From NCBI RefSeq assembly GCF_000010185.1, contig NC_010376.1:496001-560000 (forward strand): DNA of 64,000 nucleotides, given 5' to 3'. Shown here in pieces: positions 8,233 to 17,296 of the stretch (positions within the stretch are counted from its first letter, which is position 1; each line of letters opens with the position of its first letter). The notes beneath the pieces were generated by a model. It had not been told where the DNA came from, made no database searches, and saw nothing but the letters and a program-made list of their open reading frames with translations. A program made the position numbers and the translations under genes. This DNA is from Finegoldia magna ATCC 29328 (GTDB lineage Bacteria > Bacillota > Clostridia > Tissierellales > Peptoniphilaceae).

Positions 8233-9770
8233 TGAATAAAAAGTTTAAAATAGGATCTTCGATGTCGCTTTTCTTAGCAAGTTTATCCATAGGAGTATTT
8301 TCAGGTGGATTGGCTGTTTTTTACAGATTTTTGCTAAGTAAATTAGAAGTGGTTAGAAATACTATTTACTCAAACAACAGTTTTCCAAGAGCAATTTTGA
8401 TTATTGCAGTATCATTTGTACTTGGAATTTGTGTTAGTAAATTACTTAAATGGGCTCCATTATCGGGTGGTAGTGGTATTCCACAAGTTCAAGGAGAACT
8501 TATTGGAGCTTTTAATCAAAATAGTTTCAGAGTTACTGTATCCAAAATTGTTGGAGGTGCGATTGCATCGTTAGTGGGACTTTCTTTGGGAAGAGAAGGC
8601 CCATCAATACAATTGGGAGCAAGCAGTGCGAAGTGGCTTTCTGAAAAATTTGGAAAAAGCAAAACAGAAGAAAAATTGTACTTGACTGCAGGAGCTGCGG
8701 CGGGGCTTTCGGCTGCATTCTCGGCGCCGATTTCTGGGCTTGTGTTTATACTGGAAGAACTTCATAAATCTTTCTCGAAAAAAGTTGTTGCAATTAGCTT
8801 TTCAGCAGCGGTAATTGCAGATGTTATTGCAGTTTGGGTTTTCAAAATAAAACCAGTGTTTTCTTTTGGAATGACACATGTTCTTCCTACAAAATATTAT
8901 TTGTTGATTTTCCCAATGATAATTATTTGCTCTGTTGTTGGGAAATTATTCAACTGTTCAATAACATTTTTCCAAGATATATTTGCAAAGATTAAGCTAG
9001 AACAAGATATAAAAATTGCGATATTTTTTGCATTTGTTTCAGTTGTTGGATTATTTTATAAAGATATTTTAGGTGGTGGACATTCTTTCATAGAAAATAT
9101 GGCAACACACAATTACAATTCATTTTTTGTTTTGATAATACTTTTATTGTTCAAAATGTTTATGACATCGACATCTTATGCAACAGGAACTCAAGGTGGT
9201 ATTTTCTTGCCTGTTTTAGTATTAGGTGGAATTACTGGGTTGTTTTATTTTAATTTAATGAGTGCGTTTGGATTCGTACAAGATGTTTATTTATCAAATT
9301 TTGTTGTTCTCGCTATGGTTTGCGTTTTAACAGCTGTTGTTAGAAGTCCACTGTTGAGTGTTGTCTTGGTATTGGAATTAAATGGTAACATGACACATTT
9401 ATTGGGACTGGCATTTTGTTCAATCATGGCATATTTTATATGCAAGGCGTTGGATTTCGAACCAATTTACGATATTTTGTTGAAGAGAATGTTGAATAAA
9501 AGAGTCGAAGGGAATGGTGTAAACGACGAATTCACAATGTTCGATATAAAACTTGGGTATAATAATGGTGTTTCCAACAAAAAAATCAAAGATATTGATT
9601 TTCCAAAAGATGCATTGATTGCTGAAGTGGATTCAAATGGAGAAAAATACGTTCCAAATGGAGATAGCGTACTAAAAACAGGAGATATTGTCACTGTTTT
9701 AGTAAAAGATGAACAACTTTACGATACTAGAATGAAAGTTCTCGAAGTTTTTGGAGAAAATAATGGATAA
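8232..9770 (+). CDS. ClC-family H+/Cl- exchange transporter with TrkA-C domain
   Basis: A 512-residue ClC protein with the selectivity-filter motifs GSGIPQ (80-85) and GREGPS (120-125) and a GTQGGIFLP motif further on. The gating glutamate is E122. Acidic residues at the proton-glutamate position (EELH, 175-176) suggest a coupled H+/Cl- antiporter rather than a channel. About residues 440-512 form a soluble RCK/TrkA-C-type regulatory domain. It would help with acid resistance or charge balance. It starts inside the stop codon of the upstream unknown gene and its 3' end overlaps the next start by 8 bases, so it belongs to a tight operon. Confidence 0.93.
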   Translation: MNKKFKIGSSMSLFLASLSIGVFSGGLAVFYRFLLSKLEVVRNTIYSNNSFPRAILIIAVSFVLGICVSKLLKWAPLSGGSGIPQVQGELIGAFNQNSFRVTVSKIVGGAIASLVGLSLGREGPSIQLGASSAKWLSEKFGKSKTEEKLYLTAGAAAGLSAAFSAPISGLVFILEELHKSFSKKVVAISFSAAVIADVIAVWVFKIKPVFSFGMTHVLPTKYYLLIFPMIIICSVVGKLFNCSITFFQDIFAKIKLEQDIKIAIFFAFVSVVGLFYKDILGGGHSFIENMATHNYNSFFVLIILLLFKMFMTSTSYATGTQGGIFLPVLVLGGITGLFYFNLMSAFGFVQDVYLSNFVVLAMVCVLTAVVRSPLLSVVLVLELNGNMTHLLGLAFCSIMAYFICKALDFEPIYDILLKRMLNKRVEGNGVNDEFTMFDIKLGYNNGVSNKKIKDIDFPKDALIAEVDSNGEKYVPNGDSVLKTGDIVTVLVKDEQLYDTRMKVLEVFGENNG

Positions 9771-10725
9771 AATAAAAGAAAACTTGAACTATATATTGCT
9801 TGCGATAGTTGCACTTCTCGTATGTATCTTGGTAGTAATGATGTTTTCTAAGAAAAATGTCTACACTATTAATACTGGAAACAGCACTGTTTTGAAGAAA
9901 AACTACGTAGTAACTCATTACGATAACAAAATTTTCATGTATAAGAATGAGGATTTAATTTTAAAAAAGGATTACGACGATAAAAAACCTTATTATTTTG
10001 ATGGCAAATTTCTCTATTTGATTGATAAAAAGGATTTATTGCAATATAATACAAAAGGAAAGATAAATTCGAAACTTTCGTTTAAATCAGATATAAATTA
10101 CATTTTTGCTAACAAAGATCACATTATTGTCGATTTAGAAAATGAGTTTTCAATTGTGAGTGATATGAAAGTTTTGGAAAGTTTTGATCTTAAAGATGAA
10201 GTATCGAGTCTGATAGCATCGAATAAATCAAACTATGCTTTAAGCACAATTGGAAAGCGTGATGGAAGAATTTTCTCTAAGATTTACATGTACGATGATA
10301 AAGGGCTTTTTTACAAAAATATATTTGTAGATAAGCCGATTTTTAGAATGAAATATGTCGGGGACAATTTGATTGTTGTGTTTGATGGATATATCAAAGT
10401 TTTTGACAAGGCTAATATTATAAAATCAAAATCTTTTGATGGAACAAAAAATGTCGGCATTTCTGATAACAACGTATATGTTATTACAAAAACAGGAGAG
10501 CTTTTGATATACGATAAAGATTTGAATTTGGTGAGCCAATCTAAAATAGACGATTCACTAAAAATTTATTCGAATGATAAAAACTGCATATTATATAACC
10601 AAAACGGGTATTTTATCTTTGAGGATTCCAAACTAGTGGAATATAAAGCATCCGATCTTAAATCAATAACAGGAGAAGATGATTTTTATTTAATATTTAA
10701 TAACAGAATAGAAAGGATTAGGTAA
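9763..10725 (+). CDS. Membrane-anchored, probably beta-propeller protein (DUF5711-like)
   Basis: A 320-residue protein with one N-terminal membrane segment (about residues 9-29) and a large outside domain. That domain has repeating units of beta-strand character such as YYFDGKFLYLIDKKDLL and NNVYVITKTGELLIYDKD, as in propeller or PQQ-like folds. The architecture resembles the DUF5711 family, but I cannot confirm this without a profile search. I chose ATG 9763 because GGAGA lies 7 nt upstream; the TTG at 9751 overlaps that ribosome site. It overlaps the ClC end by 8 bases and ends 2 bases before yedF. The function is unknown. Confidence 0.78.
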   Translation: MDKIKENLNYILLAIVALLVCILVVMMFSKKNVYTINTGNSTVLKKNYVVTHYDNKIFMYKNEDLILKKDYDDKKPYYFDGKFLYLIDKKDLLQYNTKGKINSKLSFKSDINYIFANKDHIIVDLENEFSIVSDMKVLESFDLKDEVSSLIASNKSNYALSTIGKRDGRIFSKIYMYDDKGLFYKNIFVDKPIFRMKYVGDNLIVVFDGYIKVFDKANIIKSKSFDGTKNVGISDNNVYVITKTGELLIYDKDLNLVSQSKIDDSLKIYSNDKNCILYNQNGYFIFEDSKLVEYKASDLKSITGEDDFYLIFNNRIERIR

Positions 10726-10727
10726 TT

Positions 10728-11309
10728 ATGGAAATTGTAGATGCAAGAGGACAAGTTTGTCCAAGACCAATTATTATGACAAAAAATGTATTTGACGAAT
10801 TAGAAGAAGGTACTGTTAAAACACAAGTTGACGACATGTACTGCGTTGAAAATTTGCAAAAATACGCTAATGGTCAAGGTTTTGAATTCAGTTATGAAGA
10901 AACTGATTATGGTTTTGAAACTACTATTGTAAAAGAAAAAGGAGCACAAAAAAAGGTTGAAGAAACTAATGGTAATTTAGTATTAGCATTCTCAACCGAT
11001 AAAATGGGTGATGGAGATGAAAAACTCGGTAAATCTCTTATTAAATCATACATTTATTCTGTTGCAGAAGCTGATGAAGTTCCAAGTACACTTTTATTCT
11101 TCAACTACGGAATTCATTTGACAACAGAAGGATCAGAAGTTATCGACGATTTGAAGAGAATCGAAGAAAAAGGCGCAAAGATTATGACTTGTGGAGCTTG
11201 CTTAGACTTCTATGATAGAAAAGAAAAACTTTTGGTTGGTGAAGTTACTAACATGTATGTAATTTACGATACGTTATCAAAAGCAGACAGAAATGTAATT
11301 ATAAGATAA
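10728..11309 (+). CDS. yedF: Sulfurtransferase-like selenium metabolism protein YedF
   Basis: A 193-residue two-domain protein. The N-terminal TusA-like domain carries the CPRP motif (residues 11-14). The C-terminal DsrE/F-like domain contains a second cysteine pair region, MTCGACLDFYD. This fusion is the YedF form that co-occurs with selenium utilisation genes, and it is thought to handle persulfide or selenide. The following gene encodes a DUF3343 protein whose start overlaps the yedF stop, an arrangement also associated with selenium metabolism. No selD or selA is in the window, so the link is by family association. Confidence 0.9.
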   Translation: MEIVDARGQVCPRPIIMTKNVFDELEEGTVKTQVDDMYCVENLQKYANGQGFEFSYEETDYGFETTIVKEKGAQKKVEETNGNLVLAFSTDKMGDGDEKLGKSLIKSYIYSVAEADEVPSTLLFFNYGIHLTTEGSEVIDDLKRIEEKGAKIMTCGACLDFYDRKEKLLVGEVTNMYVIYDTLSKADRNVIIR

Positions 11310-11563
11310 TGGAAAAGATATTATTAACTTTTACATCAGTTAATTTTACAATGATGACAGAAAGTAAACTTGTGAGTATGGGATACGATATTAAAACTAT
11401 CCCTACTCCAAGGGAAATTTCTGAAAGTTGTGGATTAGCGATTATGTTAGATCCTGATAAAAAAGATGAAATGATAGCATTGAAAAAAGAACTTCCAATC
11501 TCAAAGATTTGGTCGTATCTTAAAGTAGATGGAGTAATTTTTGTGAATGAGGTAAAAGAATAA
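11309..11563 (+). CDS. DUF3343 protein, putative Se/S carrier-like
   Basis: An 84-residue cytoplasmic protein whose opening pattern (LLTFTSVNFTMMTESKLVSMGYDIKTIPTPREIS) and CGLAIML segment match the DUF3343 family. The single cysteine at the start of CGLAI is the likely functional residue. Its ATG overlaps the yedF stop (TAATG), so it is translationally coupled to yedF and probably works with it in sulfur or selenium transfer. No reaction has been assigned to the family with certainty. Confidence 0.85.
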   Translation: MEKILLTFTSVNFTMMTESKLVSMGYDIKTIPTPREISESCGLAIMLDPDKKDEMIALKKELPISKIWSYLKVDGVIFVNEVKE

Positions 11564-11566
11564 TTA

Positions 11567-12406
11567 ATGTTATTTAGTATTCAAAAATTTAACGAAATAT
11601 TTTATAATTCAGCCGGCCAACTAAATTTGTTGGCCAAGATTTTATTGTCCTTGTTAATTATTGCGCTTACGCAAGTTGTCGTAAGCATTTTAACTACGAG
11701 CTTCGATAAATTATTAATGAAAAAAGGAAGTTCCATCGAAGGAAGACAAATCACGGTTACCAAATTGTTGAACAATACAATAAAATATTTGATTTATTTT
11801 TTCTGTGTAGTTCATGTCCTAGATTTATTCGGGGTTAAAACAGATAAAATATTGGCAACTGCTGGTATCGGTGGGGTTGCAATTGGTTTTGGTGCGCAAT
11901 TTATAATCAGGGATGTAATCAGTGGGCTTGCAATAATTCTTGAAAATCAATTCAAAGTGACAGATCATGTCATTATCAATGGAATTGAAGGAAATGTTCA
12001 AGAATTGGGACTTCGCGTTACAAAAATCAGAGGATTTGACGGAGCTATTCATTTGATTAGTAACGGTCAAATCAACACAGTGACTAATTTATCTAAAGAA
12101 AATCAAAGAATTGAAGTTAAAATGGAAGTTCCAATTAAATATAGTTTGGATCAATACGCAGAAATTGTAAATGAAATTTCCAATGAATTGGTAGACAAGT
12201 ATTCAGATATTGTAAAAAAACCAGAATTAATTGGAGTTACCAAAATGGACAAGAACTCCATGACTATTACGATTTGGGGAAGTTGCAAACCAGAATCACA
12301 ATATTTGTATCAAAGAGAAATTATTAAAAAATTCATAGAAAAAGCCAAATCAAAATCAATGGATTTGAATTGTTATTTTGTAGCAGGTGATGAAAATGAA
12401 ATATAA
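11567..12406 (+). CDS. mscS: Small-conductance mechanosensitive channel (MscS family)
   Basis: A 279-residue channel with three membrane segments (about 21-43, 68-88 and 94-118). The third has the glycine/alanine-rich pore pattern of MscS (AGIGGVAIGFGAQFIIRDVISG), followed by a beta domain (DHVIINGIEGNVQELGLRVTKIRGFDG) and the cytoplasmic vestibule. It releases solutes on hypo-osmotic shock. The start codon is 3 bases after the DUF3343 stop, with only a distant GAGGT as ribosome site. The 3' end overlaps DUF951 by 11 bases, a frequent MscS-DUF951 arrangement in Firmicutes. Confidence 0.93.
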   Translation: MLFSIQKFNEIFYNSAGQLNLLAKILLSLLIIALTQVVVSILTTSFDKLLMKKGSSIEGRQITVTKLLNNTIKYLIYFFCVVHVLDLFGVKTDKILATAGIGGVAIGFGAQFIIRDVISGLAIILENQFKVTDHVIINGIEGNVQELGLRVTKIRGFDGAIHLISNGQINTVTNLSKENQRIEVKMEVPIKYSLDQYAEIVNEISNELVDKYSDIVKKPELIGVTKMDKNSMTITIWGSCKPESQYLYQREIIKKFIEKAKSKSMDLNCYFVAGDENEI

Positions 12407-12623
12407 AGTAAATGATATTGTAACACTAAAAAAAGGTCATCCATGTGGCGAAAATAAATGGGAGATTTTGAGAACTGGAGCAGATATTAAATTAAAATGC
12501 TTGGGATGCGATAAAATAGTGTGGCTTACAAGGTTAGAATTTAACAAAAGAATCAGAAAAATTCAAGATAAAACTGGCAAATTTGTATCTATAGTTCATT
12601 ACGAACCAGAAGATGACGAATAA
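12396..12623 (+). CDS. DUF951 family protein
   Basis: A 75-residue protein of the DUF951 family: KVNDIVTLKKGHPCG at the start, a CLGC pair in the middle and a basic KRIRKI segment. The CxxC and the Cys of HPCG suggest a small metal-binding or nucleic-acid-binding fold, but no function is established. I chose ATG 12396 because AGGTG lies 6 nt upstream; the GTG at 12387 and ATG at 12390 overlap that site. It is nested with the end of mscS. Confidence 0.85.
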   Translation: MKYKVNDIVTLKKGHPCGENKWEILRTGADIKLKCLGCDKIVWLTRLEFNKRIRKIQDKTGKFVSIVHYEPEDDE

Positions 12624-12640
12624 AAAAAGATAGGAGAATT

Positions 12641-13630
12641 ATGAATTACGTTGTAATACCAGCGTACAAACCAGACGAAAAACTCACAAAATTGGTGGAC
12701 AATTTATCGGTAAACCACCTAAATATAATTGTAGTTAAAGATGGTCCGTGCGATTATGATTTTTCAAAACTTAATAATATAGTTCTTCTAGAGCATCAAA
12801 CTAATATGGGAAAAGGAGCCGCTCTTAAAACTGCGTTCAAATATTTGAAAGCCCAACAAGCAAATGGGACAGTGGTTACAAGTGATGCTGACGGACAACA
12901 TTTGGTGAAGGATATTTTAAAATTAATAAAATTTTCTGAACAAAACAAGGATAAGCTGATACTTGGAGTCAGAGATTTAAAAAGAGGAATCCCGATTAAA
13001 TCTTTGCTAGGCAACACTATAACGAGAATGGTATTTTATTCTAGTTCATCGAAATACATTAAGGACACGCAAACGGGACTTCGTGCATTCAACACATCAC
13101 AGCTTGATAAAATGATTGAAATCGAAGGGGACAGATACGAATACGAAATGAATATGCTTTATGAATTTGACTCGGAAAGCATAATGCAAGTTCCTATCGA
13201 AACCATTTATATAGAAAATAATGAAACAAGTCATTTTAATGCACTTAAAGATTCAGCAAAAATCTACAAAAGTATATTAAAATTTTCTACGTCAAGTTAT
13301 TTGAGCTTTTTAGTGGATTATTTTACTTTTATATTGTTATTTTACAAATTAGATGTACAAAGTTTGGTGTTGTCTAATATAATAGCAAGGGCAGTATCAA
13401 GCACGTTTAACTTTTATGTGAATAACAAATATGTATTCAAAAACAAAGATAAAATTCTAAAAAAATACATCAAATATGTGACACTCGTAGTGTTCATATT
13501 AGCCTTGAATACAGTCGTGTTAAAAATTTTGCAAGCTTTAGGAATCAGAGTCTTTGTGGCGAAAATCATAACCGAAGCTTTGATGTTCATAGTAAGCTAC
13601 AATATTCAAAAAAGAATAATATTCAAATAG
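12641..13630 (+). CDS. Bifunctional glycosyltransferase family 2 / GtrA family protein
   Basis: This 329-residue protein is a fusion. Residues 1-200 are a GT2 domain of the dolichyl/undecaprenyl-phosphate glycosyltransferase type: VVIPAYKPDEKL, GKGAALKTAF, a DAD metal motif at 82-84, and DTQTGLRAF. Residues 205-329 form a four-segment GtrA-like membrane domain with the typical NFYVNNKYVF between segments. It would load a sugar onto undecaprenyl phosphate and help flip or use it for cell-wall or surface glycan glycosylation. AGGAG precedes ATG. It ends with its own terminator. Confidence 0.9.
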   Translation: MNYVVIPAYKPDEKLTKLVDNLSVNHLNIIVVKDGPCDYDFSKLNNIVLLEHQTNMGKGAALKTAFKYLKAQQANGTVVTSDADGQHLVKDILKLIKFSEQNKDKLILGVRDLKRGIPIKSLLGNTITRMVFYSSSSKYIKDTQTGLRAFNTSQLDKMIEIEGDRYEYEMNMLYEFDSESIMQVPIETIYIENNETSHFNALKDSAKIYKSILKFSTSSYLSFLVDYFTFILLFYKLDVQSLVLSNIIARAVSSTFNFYVNNKYVFKNKDKILKKYIKYVTLVVFILALNTVVLKILQALGIRVFVAKIITEALMFIVSYNIQKRIIFK

Positions 13631-13680
13631 CGCTTTTAATAGAAAAAAATTATAGAATTTTTATTAGAAGTGCTTTTTTA
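13629..13680 (+). terminator. Terminator after the GT2-GtrA gene
   Basis: AGCGCTTTTAATA pairs with TATTAGAAGTGCT (two G-U pairs), followed by TTTTTTA. The first stem bases overlap the stop codon. Confidence 0.65.
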
Positions 13681-13752
13681 GTTAAAATCTTTAAAATTTT
13701 GTAGATTTTTTAGTATTGGATTTGTTGTATAATAATCTTGAAAGGAGTTATT

Positions 13753-14226
13753 ATGAAAAAAATTGGATATTTGTTATTTGCGATTATCATTTCTTTATTA
13801 ATGGTAAGTTGTGCGCAAAGTGACAAATCAAGAGTCTCTGATGAACTTAACTTAAAATTAGTTAAAGCAAATCAAATCATGAAATACGATGATCACGGAG
13901 CAATGGGAGATGGGACAAGATTTATAACATTTGAATTTGGCAGCAACGATACATTGAATCAGATAAAATCGGATAGTAAATGGAAGAAATTTCCGTTGGA
14001 TAAAACAACGAAAACTTTAATGTATGGAGATGAAAAAACATCATCTTATGTGACAGATAATAATTCCAGATTGCTTTTTCCAGAAATTTCTGAAGGTTAT
14101 TATATGTTAATCGACAGACAAGAAGACAAGAGTCAAAATATCTTAAAACGTTCATCTTTAAATTTTACACTTGCAGTTTACGATACAAAATCTAATACTT
14201 TGTTTTTTGCAGAAATTGATACTTAA
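13753..14226 (+). CDS. Hypothetical lipoprotein
   Basis: A 157-residue protein with an N-terminal signal sequence and lipobox LMVSC; the Cys at about residue 19 would be lipidated and anchored outside the membrane. The rest (KANQIMKYDDHGAMGDGTRF, then several beta strands ending in TLFFAEIDT) matches no family I can name. I chose ATG 13753 with AAAGGAG 6 nt upstream; an in-frame TTG at 13738 lies upstream of that site and is not needed. A TATAAT is at 13728-13733. It is monocistronic between two terminators. Confidence 0.8.
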   Translation: MKKIGYLLFAIIISLLMVSCAQSDKSRVSDELNLKLVKANQIMKYDDHGAMGDGTRFITFEFGSNDTLNQIKSDSKWKKFPLDKTTKTLMYGDEKTSSYVTDNNSRLLFPEISEGYYMLIDRQEDKSQNILKRSSLNFTLAVYDTKSNTLFFAEIDT

Positions 14227-14240
14227 AATTATAGATTGAA

Positions 14241-14293
14241 AAAATAGCAAACCAACGGTGGACAATCCTCACGCAAATGGTTTGCTATTTTTA
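14241..14293. terminator. Bidirectional terminator (lipoprotein / GNAT)
   Basis: A perfect 14-bp stem AAAATAGCAAACCA/TGGTTTGCTATTTT (14241-14254 with 14278-14291) with a 23-nt apical part. T-rich tails lie on both strands between converging genes. Confidence 0.85.
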
Positions 14294-14295
14294 TT

Positions 14296-14799
14296 TTATT
14301 TCAATGATTTTTCGAATGCTATTCTCTCATCTGTTTTTCTGATATAAACTATTCCACATTTTTGAAATCCGTTTTTTTCTATAAATCTTAGCATGGATTT
14401 GTTATCTTTGTGTGTGTCAACTCTGATGGAGTCGTAGTTTAGTTCTTTTAATTTATCTTCAAAGAAATCCAATAAATTTTTGGCTACATTTTGTGACTTG
14501 AAATCAGGGTGAACAGCTATTCTGTGAATTACTCCGTATTTTCCATCAGATAGCCATTTTCCATCAATATTTTTATAATCATCATCCCCATCCAAGACCA
14601 ACACAGCCATTCCCACGACTTTTTTATCTATTTCTGCTACGTATAATCTATTTTCTTTCAAATCAGTTAAGAATACATCTTCATTGGGATAATTTTCGCT
14701 CCATTGATTTATTTTATTTTCTTTCATGTATGATTTGGCTTTTTCTACAATTTCCATTATTTCAGAAATATCATTTTCATTTGCAATTCTTGTTATCAT
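14296..14799 (-). CDS. GNAT family N-acetyltransferase
   Basis: A 167-residue GNAT domain acetyltransferase. The acetyl-CoA loop is the A motif region VIHRIAVHPDFKSQNVAKNLLDFFE, and motif B follows as SIRVDTHKDNKSMLRFIEKNGF. The acceptor is unknown; such proteins modify amines of small molecules, antibiotics or proteins. I chose the ATG at 14799 because GAGGTG lies 5-6 nt upstream; an in-frame ATG 33 bases further upstream has no ribosome site. Confidence 0.88.
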   Translation of the reverse strand: MITRIANENDISEIMEIVEKAKSYMKENKINQWSENYPNEDVFLTDLKENRLYVAEIDKKVVGMAVLVLDGDDDYKNIDGKWLSDGKYGVIHRIAVHPDFKSQNVAKNLLDFFEDKLKELNYDSIRVDTHKDNKSMLRFIEKNGFQKCGIVYIRKTDERIAFEKSLK

Positions 14800-14872
14800 T
14801 TTTTCACCTCGTTTTATCTCAAATTTTATCATATTTTAAATAGTATTTTAATATTAAAAAAATTTCGATATT

Positions 14873-14906
14873 TTTGTGTTAAATTTTCTCACAAATGTGT
14901 TATAAT
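14873..14906 (+). promoter_or_regulatory. arcA promoter with palindromic operator candidate
   Basis: An extended -10 TGTTATAAT (14898-14906) precedes arcA. Directly upstream, in the -35 region, is the inverted repeat TTTGTG-N11-CACAAA (14873-14895), a candidate site for an ArgR- or Crp/Fnr-type regulator. The half-site spacing is wider than the classical Crp site. Confidence 0.5.
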
Positions 14907-14938
14907 TTTATGTGGAAATCAGTTAAGGAGGCAACATA

Positions 14939-16120
14939 TTGAAACCAAATATTTACTCTGAGATTGATAAGTTAAAATCTGTAATAGTTCACAGACCGGG
15001 AGAAGAATTGAACAATTTGACTCCTGATTTTATGGAAGAGTTATTGTTCGACGAACTTCCTTACTTGGAAAATGCTATCAAAGAACATGATTTTTTCTGT
15101 GAAACTATGCGTAATGAAGGTATTGAAGTATTGTACCTAGAAGATTTGGCTGCAGAATCTATTGAACAAGATGACGTTAGAAAACAATTTATTGAAGATT
15201 TTCTTGAAGAATCGGGAAATAAATCCGCAGATGAAATCAATTTACTTAGAGATTTACTTACAAATATCTCAGATGAGAAAGAATTGATACTTAAAACTAT
15301 GTCAGGAGTTAGATTGGATGAAATCGGTATTAATGACGAAAGCGGAAGACTTTTGGCTGTTAATCCAATGCCTAACTTGTATTTCACAAGAGATCCATTT
15401 TCTTTTGTGGGAAATTGTGTAAGTATCAACAGAATGTGGTCGGAAACTAGAAATAGGGAAACGCTTTACGCAAAATATATTTTTACTTACAATTCTAGAT
15501 TCAACGATATTGAAAAGATCTACGATAGAACTGAAGATACTTCTATCGAAGGCGGAGATATTTTAATTTTGAACAGCGAATGTGTAGCTGTTGGTATTTC
15601 TCAAAGAACACAAAAAGAAAGTGTAGACAAATTCGCTAAGAATTTATTAGAAAAATCAGATTTCAAATTTGTTTTGTCTTTCAAAATTCCTAACAAAAGA
15701 GAATTTATGCACTTGGACACTGTGTTCACAATGATTGATAAGGGAATTTTTACAGTTCACCCACTAATCGAAGGACCTTTGTATGTTGAAAAGTTGTATC
15801 TTGAAGATAGTACTTTACAAAGAGAAGTTCAAAAGGGTTCATTAGAAGAAATTTTATCTTCAAATTTACACGTTGATAATGTTAAAATTATAAGATGCGG
15901 TGGAACAAACCCAATCGATCAAATGCGTGAACAATGGAATGACGGTTCAAATACTTTGGCGATTGCACCAAATACTGTTATTGTTTACGACAGAAACAAT
16001 GTTACAAACAGCTTGCTACAAGAAGCTGATGTAAATATAAGAACTATTAAATCAGGCGAATTATCTAGAGGACGTGGGGGTCCAAGATGTATGAGTATGC
16101 CATTTGAAAGGGAGATGTAA
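14939..16120 (+). CDS. arcA: Arginine deiminase
   Basis: A 393-residue arginine deiminase, which converts L-arginine to citrulline and ammonia and supplies ATP and acid protection with ArcB and carbamate kinase. Family motifs are seen: [28 protein letters not shown], the HLDTVFTM catalytic His near 258, and [10 protein letters not shown] with the catalytic Cys384 near the C-terminus. The start is TTG, with AAGGAGG 7 nt upstream; no closer ATG fits the conserved N-terminus. Only two bases separate it from arcB. Confidence 0.97.
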   Translation: MKPNIYSEIDKLKSVIVHRPGEELNNLTPDFMEELLFDELPYLENAIKEHDFFCETMRNEGIEVLYLEDLAAESIEQDDVRKQFIEDFLEESGNKSADEINLLRDLLTNISDEKELILKTMSGVRLDEIGINDESGRLLAVNPMPNLYFTRDPFSFVGNCVSINRMWSETRNRETLYAKYIFTYNSRFNDIEKIYDRTEDTSIEGGDILILNSECVAVGISQRTQKESVDKFAKNLLEKSDFKFVLSFKIPNKREFMHLDTVFTMIDKGIFTVHPLIEGPLYVEKLYLEDSTLQREVQKGSLEEILSSNLHVDNVKIIRCGGTNPIDQMREQWNDGSNTLAIAPNTVIVYDRNNVTNSLLQEADVNIRTIKSGELSRGRGGPRCMSMPFEREM

Positions 16121-16122
16121 TT

Positions 16123-17112
16123 ATGTTAAAAGGAAGAGATTTTTTAACTTTAAAAGATTTCACTAAAGAAGAAATCGAACATTTACTAGATGTAAGTGCT
16201 GCATTAAAAGAAAAGAAAAGAATGGGTATTGTAGGAGAAACTTTAAAAGGCAAGAATATTGTTTTGTTATTTGAAAAAACTTCTACTAGAACAAGATGTT
16301 CATTTGAAACAGCTTGTCACGATGAAGGTGGTAATGTAACATTCTTAGGTATGAATGATAGCCAATTCGGTAAGAAAGAATCTGTAAGAGACTCTGCTTT
16401 AGTATTATCAAGATTCTACGATGGTATCGAATTTAGAGGATTTGACCATGCAACTGTAGAAGAATTAGCAAAATATTCTTCAGTTCCAGTATGGAATGGT
16501 TTAACTGATATTTATCACCCAACACAAATCTTAGCAGACTTTTTAACTGTAAAAGAAAACATCCACAAAAACTTAGACCAAGTTAAATTCGTTTATGTTG
16601 GTGATGGTAGAAACAACATGGCAAACTCTTTAATGATAGGAGCTGCTAAATTAGGTATGGAATTTGTAAATCTTGCTCCAAAAGAATTACATCCATCAAA
16701 TGAAATGATGAACACTATCCAAGAAATAGCTAAAGAATCTGGTGCAAAAATCACAGTAACTGATGATTTCAATAGCTTAAAAGGTGCAGATGTAATCTAC
16801 ACTGACGTTTGGGTATCAATGGGTGAAGAAGATCAATTCGAAGAAAGAATCAATCTTCTTAAAGATTACCAAGTAGATATGAAGAAAATCGAAATGACTG
16901 AAAATCCTAACGTAATCTTCTTACATTGCTTACCATCTTTCCACAACTTAGAAACTAAAGTTGGTCGTGAAATCCACGAAAAATTTGGCTTGAGTGAAAT
17001 GGAAGTAACTGATGAAGTATTCTACAGCAAATATTCAAAAGTATTTGATGAAGCTGAAAATAGAATGCACACTATCAAAGCAGTTATCGTTGAAACAATT
17101 GGTAATAAATAA
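16123..17112 (+). CDS. arcB: Ornithine carbamoyltransferase, catabolic
   Basis: A 329-residue OTCase. Carbamoyl-phosphate loop STRTR (54-58), ornithine-site HCLPS (268-272) and the DVWVSMGEE loop are intact. In this context it works catabolically, splitting citrulline to ornithine and carbamoyl phosphate. Carbamate kinase (arcC) and an arginine/ornithine antiporter (arcD) usually follow. Here a terminator follows at once, so those functions must be encoded elsewhere or be missing. Confidence 0.96.
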   Translation: MLKGRDFLTLKDFTKEEIEHLLDVSAALKEKKRMGIVGETLKGKNIVLLFEKTSTRTRCSFETACHDEGGNVTFLGMNDSQFGKKESVRDSALVLSRFYDGIEFRGFDHATVEELAKYSSVPVWNGLTDIYHPTQILADFLTVKENIHKNLDQVKFVYVGDGRNNMANSLMIGAAKLGMEFVNLAPKELHPSNEMMNTIQEIAKESGAKITVTDDFNSLKGADVIYTDVWVSMGEEDQFEERINLLKDYQVDMKKIEMTENPNVIFLHCLPSFHNLETKVGREIHEKFGLSEMEVTDEVFYSKYSKVFDEAENRMHTIKAVIVETIGNK

Positions 17113-17124
17113 ATTTTAATTTTT

Positions 17125-17158
17125 AAGAGGTAACTTTCACGAGTTATCTCTTTTTTTA
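17125..17158 (+). terminator. Terminator of arcAB
   Basis: The 11-bp stem AAGAGGTAACT/AGTTATCTCTT (one G-U pair) has a 6-nt loop and is followed by a T run. Confidence 0.88.
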
Positions 17159-17296
17159 CTGGAAAAATATTGCAATTTTCATGAATTTTTGGTAAAATAT
17201 CTTGTCATTGTCAATAGTTACGATTTGTCAAAATACGTGTATTATTGCGAATTTTTGATATTATATAATTAGAGGATTTTGAATGAGAGGTGAGAT

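Noticed and set aside
12387-12395. GTG 12387 or ATG 12390 as the DUF951 start
   Set aside because: Both overlap the AGGTG ribosome site; ATG 12396 has normal spacing and gives the family N-terminus.
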